Assembly (NCBI GenBank): GCA_900770845.1
Contig: CAAGLS010000243.1
Coordinates: 1-6,212 of the forward strand
Origin: an uncultured Prevotella sp.
GTDB lineage: Bacteria > Bacteroidota > Bacteroidia > Bacteroidales > Bacteroidaceae
Direction: 5' to 3'
DNA length: 6,212 nucleotides
In this document: in pieces, positions 1-6,212 of the stretch
Position numbering within the stretch: the first letter of the stretch is position 1
Layout: the number at the start of each line of letters is the position of its first letter
Notes under the pieces: model-generated
What the model saw: the letters and a program-made list of their open reading frames with translations, nothing else
Databases searched by the model: none
What the model was told of the DNA's origin: nothing
Position numbers and translations under genes: made by a program

Positions 1-627
1 CTCGAACGTGAGGTCGTAGAGGTAGGGAGTGGTGGTTTGCGAGGCCGACTGCTGTCCCTTCTCGGCTGGTACGATGAGCCTCACCTTGGCGATCTCGTCG
101 CTCTCTGTTACGGGGCGGCCCACATTGACGAAGGCAAAGGGCACGAGCCATCCCGTGGGTACGGCAGTGGAGCCGTAGGCCGTGGCCATGACGCTGGAGC
201 CGCTCACGAACGATCCCGAGTAGGTGCCCGACGTGCAGGTGACGCGCATCTTGTCGGGGAACAGGCCGTAGTACATGTTGTTGTTCGACAGGGTGATGGT
301 GTCGGTGAGCAGGTTGCGCTCGGTGAACCTCACCAGCACGGTCGTGGTCTCGCCCGAGGTTATCTTCTTGCCGCAGCCTTTGCGGATGATTTGCATGTAG
401 ACGCCCGACGAGTTGAAGAGCACCCATTCGTTCTTGCTCACGTCGGTAGTGGAATCTTGGGCGTAGAACTGCTCCTCCGAGATGACCTTCACGGAAGAGT
501 CGGCGATATAGCTGCTGATGGCAGCGCGCTGCTTCTTTTTCTTGTCAGCGTAGGTTTCCTCGTGGTTGCAGGCTTGGAAGGCGATGACGCCTGTGAGGAA
601 AAGAAGCAAATAGACCAATTTCTTCAT
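1..627 (-). CDS. DUF4827-like lipoprotein with FKBP-like region (3' end cut by window edge)
   Basis: The frame is open from ATG at 627 to base 1, 209 codons without a stop. Residues 1-19 form a lipoprotein signal peptide (MKKL, a hydrophobic core, then AFQAC with the lipidated Cys at 20). HEE follows the Cys, and such acidic residues can mark export to the cell surface in Bacteroidetes. A charged helix-like stretch comes next (about 24-45). Residues 75-105, from GVYMQIIRKGCGKKI through GETTTVLVRF, resemble the opening strands of FKBP-type peptidyl-prolyl isomerases (xGxGxxxxxGxxVxVxY). Family knowledge: DUF4827 proteins are about 200-residue Bacteroidales lipoproteins of unknown role, and I recall them being distantly related to FKBPs and often lying next to NrnA-type DHH genes, as here. 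The length and the final PYLYDLTFE strand suggest only a few residues are missing. Isomerase activity is not shown; a non-catalytic FKBP-like fold is equally possible. The start is supported by the signal peptide and by a promoter box just upstream. Confidence 0.85.
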   Translation of the reverse strand, partial: MKKLVYLLLFLTGVIAFQACNHEETYADKKKKQRAAISSYIADSSVKVISEEQFYAQDSTTDVSKNEWVLFNSSGVYMQIIRKGCGKKITSGETTTVLVRFTERNLLTDTITLSNNNMYYGLFPDKMRVTCTSGTYSGSFVSGSSVMATAYGSTAVPTGWLVPFAFVNVGRPVTESDEIAKVRLIVPAEKGQQSASQTTTPYLYDLTFE

Positions 628-645
628 ATTCTCTTGTTTTGGCTA

Positions 646-653
646 CAAATTTA
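646..653 (-). promoter_or_regulatory. Bacteroidetes -7 promoter box for the DUF4827-like gene
   Basis: On the minus strand the bases read TAAATTTG, a full match to the Bacteroidetes -7 consensus TAnnTTTG. The box ends 18 nt before the ATG at 627, so transcription would start near 640 and leave a leader of roughly 12 nt containing AAGAGA, a weak Shine-Dalgarno-like stretch. I see no good -33 element (TTG or TTTG) at the usual distance, where the sequence is occupied by the upstream terminator hairpin. Confidence 0.6.
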
Positions 654-654
654 C

Positions 655-694
655 AAAAAACCGCAGACCTTTCGGCCATGCCTTGTAGTTTTTT
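655..694 (-). terminator. Intrinsic terminator after the NrnA-type gene
   Basis: The structure starts 3 nt past the TAA of the DHH gene. On the minus strand, an upper stem GCAUGGCC/GGUCUGC (663-681; one bulged U, one G-U pair) closes a GAAA tetraloop of the stable GNRA class. A lower stem pairs AAAAAAC (688-694) with GUUUUUU (655-661), leaving a lopsided internal loop of 6 nt on one side and 1 nt on the other. The U-run at 655-660 is the expected release tract. Because A- and U-runs flank both sides it could also stop plus-strand transcripts, but no plus-strand gene points at it. The imperfect upper stem keeps confidence moderate. Confidence 0.65.
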
Positions 695-697
695 AGC

Positions 698-1738
698 TTA
701 TTTTCTTTTCAGCAAGTCGGCGTAGGCCACGATGGCCTGGCGCGTGATGCGCTCGGCCTCCTCCATGGAGCAGTCGAGGTGGCCTCCGCTGGCGTTGAGG
801 TGTCCGCCGCCATTGAAGAATCTGGCTGCCATCTCGTTGCAGGGAAAGTCGTCGACCGAGCGCAGGCTCACCCACACGGTGTTGTCGTGGCGGTCGTCCT
901 CGCGCAGGGATATGCTCAGTTTTGCGCCCTTGATGCGCAGAGGCTCGTTGACGAGTCCCTCCTGGTCGCCGCGCACGTAGTGGAAGTTGCGCATGTCGTC
1001 GCGTGTGAGGGTGTAGTAGCTTGCGTGGTATTCGTCGAAATAGTTGAGCCGCTGCGACATCAGATAGCCTCTGAGGCGTATGGCCCACTGGCTGTAGTTG
1101 TTGTAAACGTTGCGGTAGATCTTGTCCTTGTCGATGCCCTTGGTGAGCAGCTGGCAGATGATGAAGAATATCTCGGGGCTGTTGCTGTTGTAGGTGAAGC
1201 CACCCGTGTCGCACATCATGCCGCTGTAGATGGTTGAGGCCATCTTCTTGTCTATCTTCTCAAACTCGCCCAGCTGCCAGAGAATCCTGAACACCACCTC
1301 CGACGTGCTCGACAGCTCGGGATGGGAGGCGCAGACCACAGCGTCGATGTTGGGGTCGAGGTGGTGGTCGAACATCACGCGCTTGGCTTTCGACTTCTCA
1401 AATGATTCCTGCATACCGTCCAAGCGTGCGGGCGAATTGAAGTCGAGGCAGAAGACGAGTTGAGCATCGTCGAGGGCCTTGTCCACCATTTCCTGATGGC
1501 GGTCGTAGCGCACGATTTTCTCCACGTCGGGCTGCCAGCGCAGGAAGTCGGGGAAGGCATCGGGCACGGCCAAGGTCACTTGTTTGCCAAGGCCGCGCAG
1601 ATAGGCCGACCAAGCGAGCGACGAGCCGAGGGCATCGCCGTCGGGAGACTTATGGCAGCACACAAGAATATTTTGTGAGTCGGCAATGAGTTCTTTCAAC
1701 AACTCCAATTGCTCTGTAGATAAGATGTCGATGTTCAT
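698..1738 (-). CDS. nrnA: DHH/DHHA1 phosphoesterase, NrnA-type oligoribonuclease/pAp phosphatase
   Basis: This is a complete protein of 346 residues, the usual length for the family. The DHH domain carries all four metal-site motifs: HKSPDGDALGS (H29, D33, D35), CLDFN (D99), DHH (D124, H125, H126) and MMCDTGG (D177). The C-terminal DHHA1 substrate domain has the RNA-binding loop GGGHLNASGG (310-319). Family knowledge: such cytoplasmic, Mn-dependent enzymes degrade 2-5 nt RNAs (including pGpG and pApA, the breakdown products of cyclic dinucleotides) to mononucleotides, and many also dephosphorylate 3'-phosphoadenosine-5'-phosphate to AMP. Which activity dominates here cannot be read from sequence. 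I chose the ATG at 1738 because MNIDILSTEQ leads straight into the conserved domain as in Bacteroidales homologues. In-frame ATGs at 1834 and 1870 would add up to 44 residues with no family resemblance, and the promoter box at 1745-1752 lies downstream of both. There is no signal peptide. A terminator follows closely. Confidence 0.95.
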   Translation of the reverse strand: MNIDILSTEQLELLKELIADSQNILVCCHKSPDGDALGSSLAWSAYLRGLGKQVTLAVPDAFPDFLRWQPDVEKIVRYDRHQEMVDKALDDAQLVFCLDFNSPARLDGMQESFEKSKAKRVMFDHHLDPNIDAVVCASHPELSSTSEVVFRILWQLGEFEKIDKKMASTIYSGMMCDTGGFTYNSNSPEIFFIICQLLTKGIDKDKIYRNVYNNYSQWAIRLRGYLMSQRLNYFDEYHASYYTLTRDDMRNFHYVRGDQEGLVNEPLRIKGAKLSISLREDDRHDNTVWVSLRSVDDFPCNEMAARFFNGGGHLNASGGHLDCSMEEAERITRQAIVAYADLLKRK

Positions 1739-1744
1739 AGGGTG

Positions 1745-1752
1745 CAAAGGTA
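1745..1752 (-). promoter_or_regulatory. Bacteroidetes -7 promoter box for the NrnA-type gene
   Basis: The minus strand reads TACCTTTG, a full match to TAnnTTTG, followed by CACCCT and then the ATG at 1738. Transcription normally starts a few bases after this box, so the mRNA would begin at or within a few bases of the start codon. No Shine-Dalgarno sequence fits between box and start. The -33 position has only CTG (about 1771-1773) rather than TTG. A weaker look-alike, TACCTTTA, lies at 1811-1818 and could act as a second upstream promoter giving a conventional leader. Confidence 0.6.
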
Positions 1753-2087
1753 GTGGAATTTTCTGATTTGCAGCCCTATCTCTTCGTATATTTAACAGAA
1801 GATAACCTCCTAAAGGTAGTTCGTAACAGCTCATCGAATAGCCTTTGTAAATAAGGGTGTTCCATACCATGTACCATTTCCTCTTCGTAAGCAGCTTTTC
1901 AGGTTATGGGTAATCCGCTGTATTGTTACGGTGGTTCGGTAGTGTTGTGGATGGGGCTTCCCCACGTTGTGTCGGCCACTACTTTCCTTAGCTGTCACAA
2001 AGCACGCTGTAGCAATCGGATGCACGCTTTGACCGCCCTTGCGTAATCCAGTGCGGATGCTTTGCTGTCATGCGTCATGGCAGAACG
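1753..2087. other. Gene-poor intergenic segment between the SusCD operon and the NrnA-type gene
   Basis: I see no convincing gene in this stretch. It begins just after the SusD terminator and ends at the phosphoesterase promoter. It contains a nested inverted repeat (1939-1982), repeated short words (GTAATCC near 1910 and 2043; GCATCC near 2018 and 2056; ACTACCTTT near 1747-1755 and 1813-1820), and an AGGAGG run at 1805-1810 with no ATG or GTG close behind it. The best short ORF runs from 1877 to 1776 (33 codons, MVHGMEHPYLQRLF...), with GAAGAGGA as a possible ribosome site, but two other minus frames are also open there, so openness means little. The segment could be a repeated intergenic element, a degraded gene or a small RNA; nothing in the window decides between these. 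Confidence 0.5.
1939..1982. repeat. Nested inverted repeat with flanking direct repeat
   Basis: The outer arms GTAGTG (1939-1944) and CACTAC (1977-1982) are perfectly complementary. Inside them TGGGG (1952-1956) and CCCCA (1960-1964) form a five-pair stem with a 3-nt loop. The word GTTGTG occurs on both sides of the inner stem (1944-1949 and 1966-1971). The interval lacks a U-tract on either strand and is far from any stop codon, so it does not look like a terminator. It may be a folded RNA, a protein-binding site or chance. Confidence 0.45.
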
Positions 2088-2123
2088 AAAAGGCCCTCCC
2101 TATGGGGTATAGGGAAGGCCTTT
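2088..2123 (-). terminator. Strong intrinsic terminator of the SusCD operon
   Basis: The hairpin lies 22 nt past the SusD stop codon. On the minus strand AAAGGCCUUCCCUAU (2123-2109) pairs along all 15 positions with AUAGGGAGGGCCUUU (2103-2089) around a 5-nt loop, followed by one more U, CG and UU. One pair is G-U in the minus-strand RNA but would be a C-A mismatch in plus-strand RNA, which favours action on minus-strand transcripts. The A-rich foot of the stem makes the 3' arm end in the U-tract, as in typical terminators. Confidence 0.88.
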
Positions 2124-2145
2124 GGAGTATGGTTGCCTGATGGGG

Positions 2146-3834
2146 TTACTTGGCGTCCCACCATACACGGCTGTAGAACGTGTCGCCATTGGCGAGACGG
2201 CTGACAGCCTGTGTGTAGTTCTTGTTGTTCACCTGCTTCTCGCTTGAAGGATAGATGAAGCGGCGTGGGATGATGTAACCGCCCTGAGCCGTTGCGCACT
2301 GTCCGTCGAGCTTGGCCATGGGAGCAGCCTCAAGCACAGGGTAGCCCGAGCGGCGCCAGTTGGCGAACACCTCGTGGGGATCGCCAAAGGTGGCAATGTA
2401 GTACTGCTCGTTGATCTGCTGCAGGCCCTTTGCCTCATTGAAGGGGTTGGCGGCGAGATACTTCTCGGCGTAAGCCTCAAGGGTTCCGCTGCCACCGAGA
2501 CCCACCGTGGCGTCACTGTTGAGTGCGTCGAGGGCGCTCTTGTAGCTTGGGAACTGGGCAAACTGGGCGAAGGCGGCCTTCACGCCAGCCTCATAGAAGC
2601 TCTTGGCCGAACCGTTGATGTAGCCGCGGAGGGCAGCCTCGGCCAACAGGAAGTTGGTCTGGGCGGCAGTCACGACAAACGTGGGGCCTGTGGGGTCGGC
2701 GTAGGTGTAGCGGTTGGGAGTGGAGAAGTGCTGACCGTAGTTCTCGCGGAACGTCTTGTCGTTGAAGCGGGCATCGACCTTGCCGATGAAGTAGACGCGG
2801 TCGGGGTTGTTGCTGTAGCCACCCTGCAGCAGTCCTTCCTGCTTGGCGAAGCTCATGTCGCCGTAGTCGCCGCTTGCCACATTCCAGCCAGCCTGGATGT
2901 CAGAGACCTGAGAGGCTGCGTTGGGCACCATAGTGGCGATGAGGCAGAGGCGCGGGTCGCTTGTGCTCTTGAGCATGTCGACAATGTTCTTGCTCAGATA
3001 GAACTCACGGTCCGAATTGGAGATAATCTTGGCGAAAGGCTCTGCGGAGTCGTTGGTGGTCGTTCCGCCAGCGTGTTGCAGCACAACGTTGTCGGCAGCG
3101 TTGGTAATCACGCCGTTGGCGTAGGCCTTGGCGGCATACTCCTTTGCCATGTCGGGCTTCACCTTCACCAAGCGCATGGCCAGTCGCAGCATCAGAGAGT
3201 TGGCAAACTTCTTCCACTTGGCTGCGTCGCCCTGGAAATAGAGGTCGTGCACACCCAGCTTGGCCGTGCCGCTGAGGTTGGCCTGAGCCTCGTCGAGTTC
3301 CTTGAGCATGCTGGTGTACATTTCCTCCTGGGTGTCGTACTTGGGATAGGAGTAGAGGGCGGGCTGTCCGGCCTCGCTGTAGGGCACGTCGCCGTAGAGG
3401 TCGCTCATCTTGGCGAAGCAGTAGACGCGGAGCACGCGAGCGATGTTGAAGTCTACGGCCATGTCGGCATTGTCCTTCCACCTGTAGTAGCAGGTGGTCA
3501 CGTCGCGCATGGCGCCACGGTCGCCGTCGTAGGTGTTCCAGAAGGAGGCCGAGTAGCCGTCGCTGTAGTTGTAGCGGCCATAGCTGTCCCACCAGTCGAT
3601 GGAGACCAGTTGTTGCGTGAACTGGGCGGAGTAGATGCAGCCTGTGCGCCACATGTCCCAATCCGACCCCAACGCCTGATGCTGGGCGTTGGAGAAAACG
3701 TCCTCGTATGGCACATTGTTCTCAGTGAGGTGCTCCGGATCGATGTTGGTGTCGCCGAAATCGTCACATCCGGTGAGTGCCAGCGTGCCCATAGCGACAA
3801 CCGAAGCCAGTGCTATATACTTATATCTTTTCAT
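2146..3834 (-). CDS. SusD/RagB-family nutrient-binding outer-membrane lipoprotein (SusD-like_2 type)
   Basis: This is a complete 562-residue protein. Residues 1-22 form a lipoprotein signal peptide ending LTGC (Cys23), followed by acidic DDFGD, which agrees with export to the cell surface. Family marks appear in order: NIDPE (31-34), the helical-repeat segment with RVYCFAKMSDLYGDVPYSEA (136-155), KWKKFANSLMLRLAMRL (206-222), TNFLLAEAALRG (393-404), NWRRSGYPVL (492-501) and IPRRFIYPSSE (522-532). The LYGDVPYSEA and WRRSGYP blocks are typical of the SusD-like_2 branch (PF12771) rather than of starch-type SusD. Family role: the lipoprotein binds substrate outside the cell and closes as a hinged lid over the SusC barrel encoded just upstream. 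The start at 3834 is fixed by the signal peptide; the 29-nt spacer after the SusC stop is A-rich with no Shine-Dalgarno sequence, as is common in this phylum. The substrate (glycan, peptide or other) cannot be told from the sequence. Confidence 0.97.
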   Translation of the reverse strand: MKRYKYIALASVVAMGTLALTGCDDFGDTNIDPEHLTENNVPYEDVFSNAQHQALGSDWDMWRTGCIYSAQFTQQLVSIDWWDSYGRYNYSDGYSASFWNTYDGDRGAMRDVTTCYYRWKDNADMAVDFNIARVLRVYCFAKMSDLYGDVPYSEAGQPALYSYPKYDTQEEMYTSMLKELDEAQANLSGTAKLGVHDLYFQGDAAKWKKFANSLMLRLAMRLVKVKPDMAKEYAAKAYANGVITNAADNVVLQHAGGTTTNDSAEPFAKIISNSDREFYLSKNIVDMLKSTSDPRLCLIATMVPNAASQVSDIQAGWNVASGDYGDMSFAKQEGLLQGGYSNNPDRVYFIGKVDARFNDKTFRENYGQHFSTPNRYTYADPTGPTFVVTAAQTNFLLAEAALRGYINGSAKSFYEAGVKAAFAQFAQFPSYKSALDALNSDATVGLGGSGTLEAYAEKYLAANPFNEAKGLQQINEQYYIATFGDPHEVFANWRRSGYPVLEAAPMAKLDGQCATAQGGYIIPRRFIYPSSEKQVNNKNYTQAVSRLANGDTFYSRVWWDAK

Positions 3835-3863
3835 TGTTCTTGATGTATTAAGCTGTTGATTGA

Positions 3864-6212
3864 CTAAAACTTCAGATTGACATTGAATCCGATGTTGCGT
3901 GTGGCGGGATAGCCGTTGAGCTCAAGTCCCTGACCGTTGCTGTTGTTGATGGCCGACTCAGGATCGATGTTGGGCGTATGCTTCATGATGGTCCAGAGGT
4001 TGCGGGCCACAAAGCTCACGTTGAGGCCTTTGAGCCAAGTGAGGCTTGGGAGCAGACGCTTGAAGTCGTAGCCCAAGGAGAGCTCGCGGAGCTTGACGAA
4101 GTCGGCACTGTAGACGAAGTCCTCCACAATGTTGTTGTTGCAGATGGCCTGATAGTAGTCCTGGGCCTTTACAGCTGTGGTGTTCTTCGAACCGTCGGTG
4201 TTGACACCCGGGAACACGAAGGTGCCGGTGGGGTTGGCGGCGTCGCGGCCATAGAGGGTGTTCTTGTGCATACCGTAGTAGGTGAGCTGGTAGTTGGTGC
4301 CTGAGAAGATCTTGGCGCCAAACTTGAAGTCGATCAGGAAGGCCAGCGTAATGCCCTTGTAGGTGAAGCTGTTGTGCCAGCCGCCCGTCCAGCGATAGAC
4401 ACCGTTGCCCAAAGTGGTCTGGTCGCCGGCCAGCGGAAGACCATTCTGCATGACGATGTTGCCGTTGGCGTCGCGCTTGTACTTGTTGCCGACAATCATG
4501 CCGTAGGGATGGCCCACGATGTTGTAGACGTAGACGTTGCCGTTGCGGCTCTGTGCACCATTGATGCTCAGTCGGTCGACGTTGTCGCCAAGGCTCTTCA
4601 CGTTGTTGTCGTTGTAGGCCACGTTCAAGGTAGTGTTCCATTCAAACTCCGGCGACTTCAGAGGATAGGCGTCGATCATCAGCTCAACACCGTTGTTGGT
4701 GATCTTTCCCACGTTGGCCATCTTGGCGCTGTAGCCGGAAGCAGAGGAAGTTGAAATCTGGACAATGTCGTCGGTGGTGCGCTTCTGATACCATGCGGCG
4801 TCGAGGCTCAGTCTGTTCTGGAAGAACGACAGGTTCAGACCCACCTCAAACTCATTGATGTGGACGGGCTTCAGGTTGGCGTTGGGATAGATGTCGTTGT
4901 TGTTCTGCGTCACGGTGTTCTGTCCGTTCACCGTGTAGTTGCGCACCTGGTAGAGCAGCAGGTTCTGATAGGCTGATGTACCATTGGAGGAAGCTCCCCA
5001 ACCAGCACGCACCTTACCAAAGTCGAACCACTGGGGCATGCTCTCGCGGAAAGTGTCGGTGAACACCCAAGAGAGGTTGACAGAAGGATAGAACACGCTG
5101 TTGTTGTTGTCAGACAGGGTGGAGAACCAGTCGTTGCGTCCTGTGACATTGAGGAACACCTGGTTTCTCCAGCCTACGTTGGCCGTGAAGTAGAGCGAGT
5201 TGATTTGCCAGCGCTCGTGGATCTTCTTGCCGCGCAGGTCAGTGGGCGAGAGGTTGTTGACCGACCAGAGTCCATCGACGATGAAGGGGCGGCCGCCATC
5301 CGTGGGATAGTAGGTTTTCACGTCGTCGCGCTGCTTGTTGCCGCCGAACGTGGCTCCGAGGTCCCAGTCGCCAAAGGTCTTGTTGGCGCCAACGAGGAAG
5401 TTGAAGTTGTTCTCGTAGTAGTTCTTCTCATACTCGCTCATCCATCCCTTGGGGTCGGCGGCGGCTCCGATGGGCTGCACCTGCTTGAACTGTAGGTTGT
5501 AGGCGTCGCGTGTGACACCCACCTGGGCGTAGAGCCACTTGGTGACGTCCCAACGCAGGTTGACGCCGCCCGTTAGACGGTCGCGGCTCATGTTGTTGGT
5601 CTTGCGGTATTGCAGCCAGTAGGGGTTGTTGAAGTAGACGTTGGTTCCGCCGAGGAGCTCGCTGCCATTGGCTGCCGTGCCCCAGTTGCCCTCGCCCTTG
5701 AGCCAGCGCACGTCGAACGAGTTGCCGCGGTACATCAGCGAGGCGTTGGTGTTGCCGTTGCCATCTGAGAGGTTGGAGCGGCCGTTGGCCCTGTCGGTGA
5801 CGTAGTTGGCCGTCACGTTGAGGTGGAGGTTCTTCAGGATGTCGTAGGTGGTGTTCATGTTGATGCCCACCTGGCGGTTGCCTGCGTTGGGCAGGATGCT
5901 CTTCTCGTGGTTGTAGCTTGCGCCGAAGCGGTAGACCACTTTCTCAGAGCTGCCCGAGAACGCCACCGACGTGTTGCTGGTGACACCCGTTCTGTAGAAG
6001 TGGTCCCAGTTGTCGATGTAGGAGTACTTGTAGGTGTTGCCCAGGAAGTTGACGGCGTCCGAGCCGTCGAGGGCTGCTCCCCATGAGTTGCTCTCAGCCT
6101 GCTTGGCCGACTCGGCGGTGCTTGGCTTCACGCCGTCGAGACCAATGCCGAACGTCTTCTGCCAGTCGCGGTAGTCGTAGATGGAGTTGATGGTCAGGTT
6201 CTGGTTGACCTC
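3864..6212 (-). CDS. SusC/RagA-family TonB-dependent outer-membrane transporter (N-terminus beyond window)
   Basis: The reading frame is open from the right edge to TAG at 3864-3866, giving the last 782 residues. The GTG at 6131 is internal, not a start, because family-like sequence (FGIGLDG, then SWGAALDG at 43-50) begins before it and continues through it. Numbered from the edge, further marks are DNWDHFYRTG (67-76), the late-barrel signature NLKPVHINEFEVGLNLSFF (about 443-461), GVELMIDAYPL, FVKLRELSLGYDF (about 704-716), and the C-terminal strand RNIGFNVNLKF ending in the aromatic residue that barrel-assembly machinery recognises. Full-length relatives are about 1000-1100 residues, so some 220-300 residues are missing: signal peptide, carboxypeptidase-like regulatory domain, TonB box and plug. 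It acts as an energised 22-stranded import barrel with the SusD-like partner 29 nt downstream, almost certainly in one operon. Asn-rich turns (NNN) give the GTTGTTGTT runs seen on the plus strand. There is no frameshift or internal stop. Confidence 0.97.
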   Translation of the reverse strand, partial: EVNQNLTINSIYDYRDWQKTFGIGLDGVKPSTAESAKQAESNSWGAALDGSDAVNFLGNTYKYSYIDNWDHFYRTGVTSNTSVAFSGSSEKVVYRFGASYNHEKSILPNAGNRQVGINMNTTYDILKNLHLNVTANYVTDRANGRSNLSDGNGNTNASLMYRGNSFDVRWLKGEGNWGTAANGSELLGGTNVYFNNPYWLQYRKTNNMSRDRLTGGVNLRWDVTKWLYAQVGVTRDAYNLQFKQVQPIGAAADPKGWMSEYEKNYYENNFNFLVGANKTFGDWDLGATFGGNKQRDDVKTYYPTDGGRPFIVDGLWSVNNLSPTDLRGKKIHERWQINSLYFTANVGWRNQVFLNVTGRNDWFSTLSDNNNSVFYPSVNLSWVFTDTFRESMPQWFDFGKVRAGWGASSNGTSAYQNLLLYQVRNYTVNGQNTVTQNNNDIYPNANLKPVHINEFEVGLNLSFFQNRLSLDAAWYQKRTTDDIVQISTSSASGYSAKMANVGKITNNGVELMIDAYPLKSPEFEWNTTLNVAYNDNNVKSLGDNVDRLSINGAQSRNGNVYVYNIVGHPYGMIVGNKYKRDANGNIVMQNGLPLAGDQTTLGNGVYRWTGGWHNSFTYKGITLAFLIDFKFGAKIFSGTNYQLTYYGMHKNTLYGRDAANPTGTFVFPGVNTDGSKNTTAVKAQDYYQAICNNNIVEDFVYSADFVKLRELSLGYDFKRLLPSLTWLKGLNVSFVARNLWTIMKHTPNIDPESAINNSNGQGLELNGYPATRNIGFNVNLKF

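Noticed and set aside
37..696. 219-codon plus-strand open frame opposite the DUF4827-like gene
   Set aside because: Low-complexity Gly/Ala/Val/His product without family resemblance, opposite a minus-strand gene with signal peptide and promoter. It also reads through the terminator and promoter on the other strand.
693..1214. 173-codon minus-strand frame inside the phosphoesterase gene
   Set aside because: Arg/Gln/His-rich shifted-frame product overlapping the conserved DHHA1 coding region in another frame.
1805..1810. AGGAGG as a Shine-Dalgarno sequence for a hidden gene
   Set aside because: No ATG or GTG lies 5-12 nt downstream on the minus strand. Strong Shine-Dalgarno sequences are also uncommon in this phylum.
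1739..1870. 44-residue N-terminal extension of the phosphoesterase from ATG 1870 or 1834
   Set aside because: The extra residues do not resemble the family, would span the promoter box, and family members start where the ATG at 1738 places the start.
1831..2025. 64-codon minus-strand frame in the intergenic segment
   Set aside because: No recognised family, no good ribosome site, and it crosses the inverted repeat. Other frames are equally open in part of the same region.
2374..3843. 489-codon plus-strand open frame opposite the SusD-like gene
   Set aside because: It is a mirror of the GC-rich codon use of the real gene. Its product is a Val/Gly/Ala/His-rich string with no recognisable family, whereas the minus strand gives an end-to-end SusD match with a signal peptide.
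4374..4754. Plus-strand frames opposite the SusC gene (including 3978-4304, 5205-5495 and 5823-6086)
   Set aside because: All are Val/Ala/Gly-rich antisense shadows of an uninterrupted TonB-dependent receptor frame.
6129..6131. GTG as a possible start of the SusC gene
   Set aside because: Family-like sequence continues upstream to the window edge without a stop, and starting here would remove the signal peptide and plug that the family needs.

Overview
The window looks like chromosomal DNA from a Bacteroidota, most probably a Prevotellaceae-type Bacteroidales of moderately high GC. The signs are a SusC/SusD outer-membrane uptake pair, two matches to the Bacteroidetes -7 promoter box (TAnnTTTG), lipoprotein signals followed by acidic residues, and a DUF4827-type lipoprotein beside an NrnA-type DHH phosphoesterase. 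The genus is an inference from gene content, not a measurement. All four genes I accept lie on the minus strand, so the window reads right to left. I see no tRNA, rRNA, CRISPR array, insertion sequence or plus-strand gene.

Region 6212-2088 is the end of a SusCD transport locus. The SusC/RagA TonB-dependent receptor enters at the right edge without its N-terminus (signal peptide, regulatory domain and plug are outside the window) and ends at 3864. After a 29-nt spacer comes a complete SusD-like lipoprotein (2146-3834). The two should form one outer-membrane import complex, with the lipoprotein acting as a lid over the barrel. A strong hairpin terminator (2088-2123) closes the operon. No enzyme gene follows on this side, so the substrate cannot be inferred.

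Region 2087-1739 is about 350 bp without a convincing gene. It holds an inverted-repeat structure, some short repeated words and a weak 33-codon ORF. It ends with a Bacteroidetes promoter box placed only 6 nt before the start codon of the next gene, which suggests a leaderless or nearly leaderless transcript.

Region 1738-1 carries two apparently housekeeping genes in tandem. The first is a complete DHH/DHHA1 phosphoesterase of the NrnA type (698-1738, short-RNA and pAp degradation). The second is a DUF4827-like lipoprotein (627 to the left edge) with an FKBP-like stretch. Although codirectional and only 70 bp apart, they are separated by a hairpin with a U-tract, directly followed by a second promoter box, so they are probably separate transcription units.

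I found no clear candidate for a wholly new system. The places most worth a second look are the 1739-2087 intergenic segment, the leaderless-looking start of the phosphoesterase gene, and the terminator/promoter junction before the DUF4827 gene.
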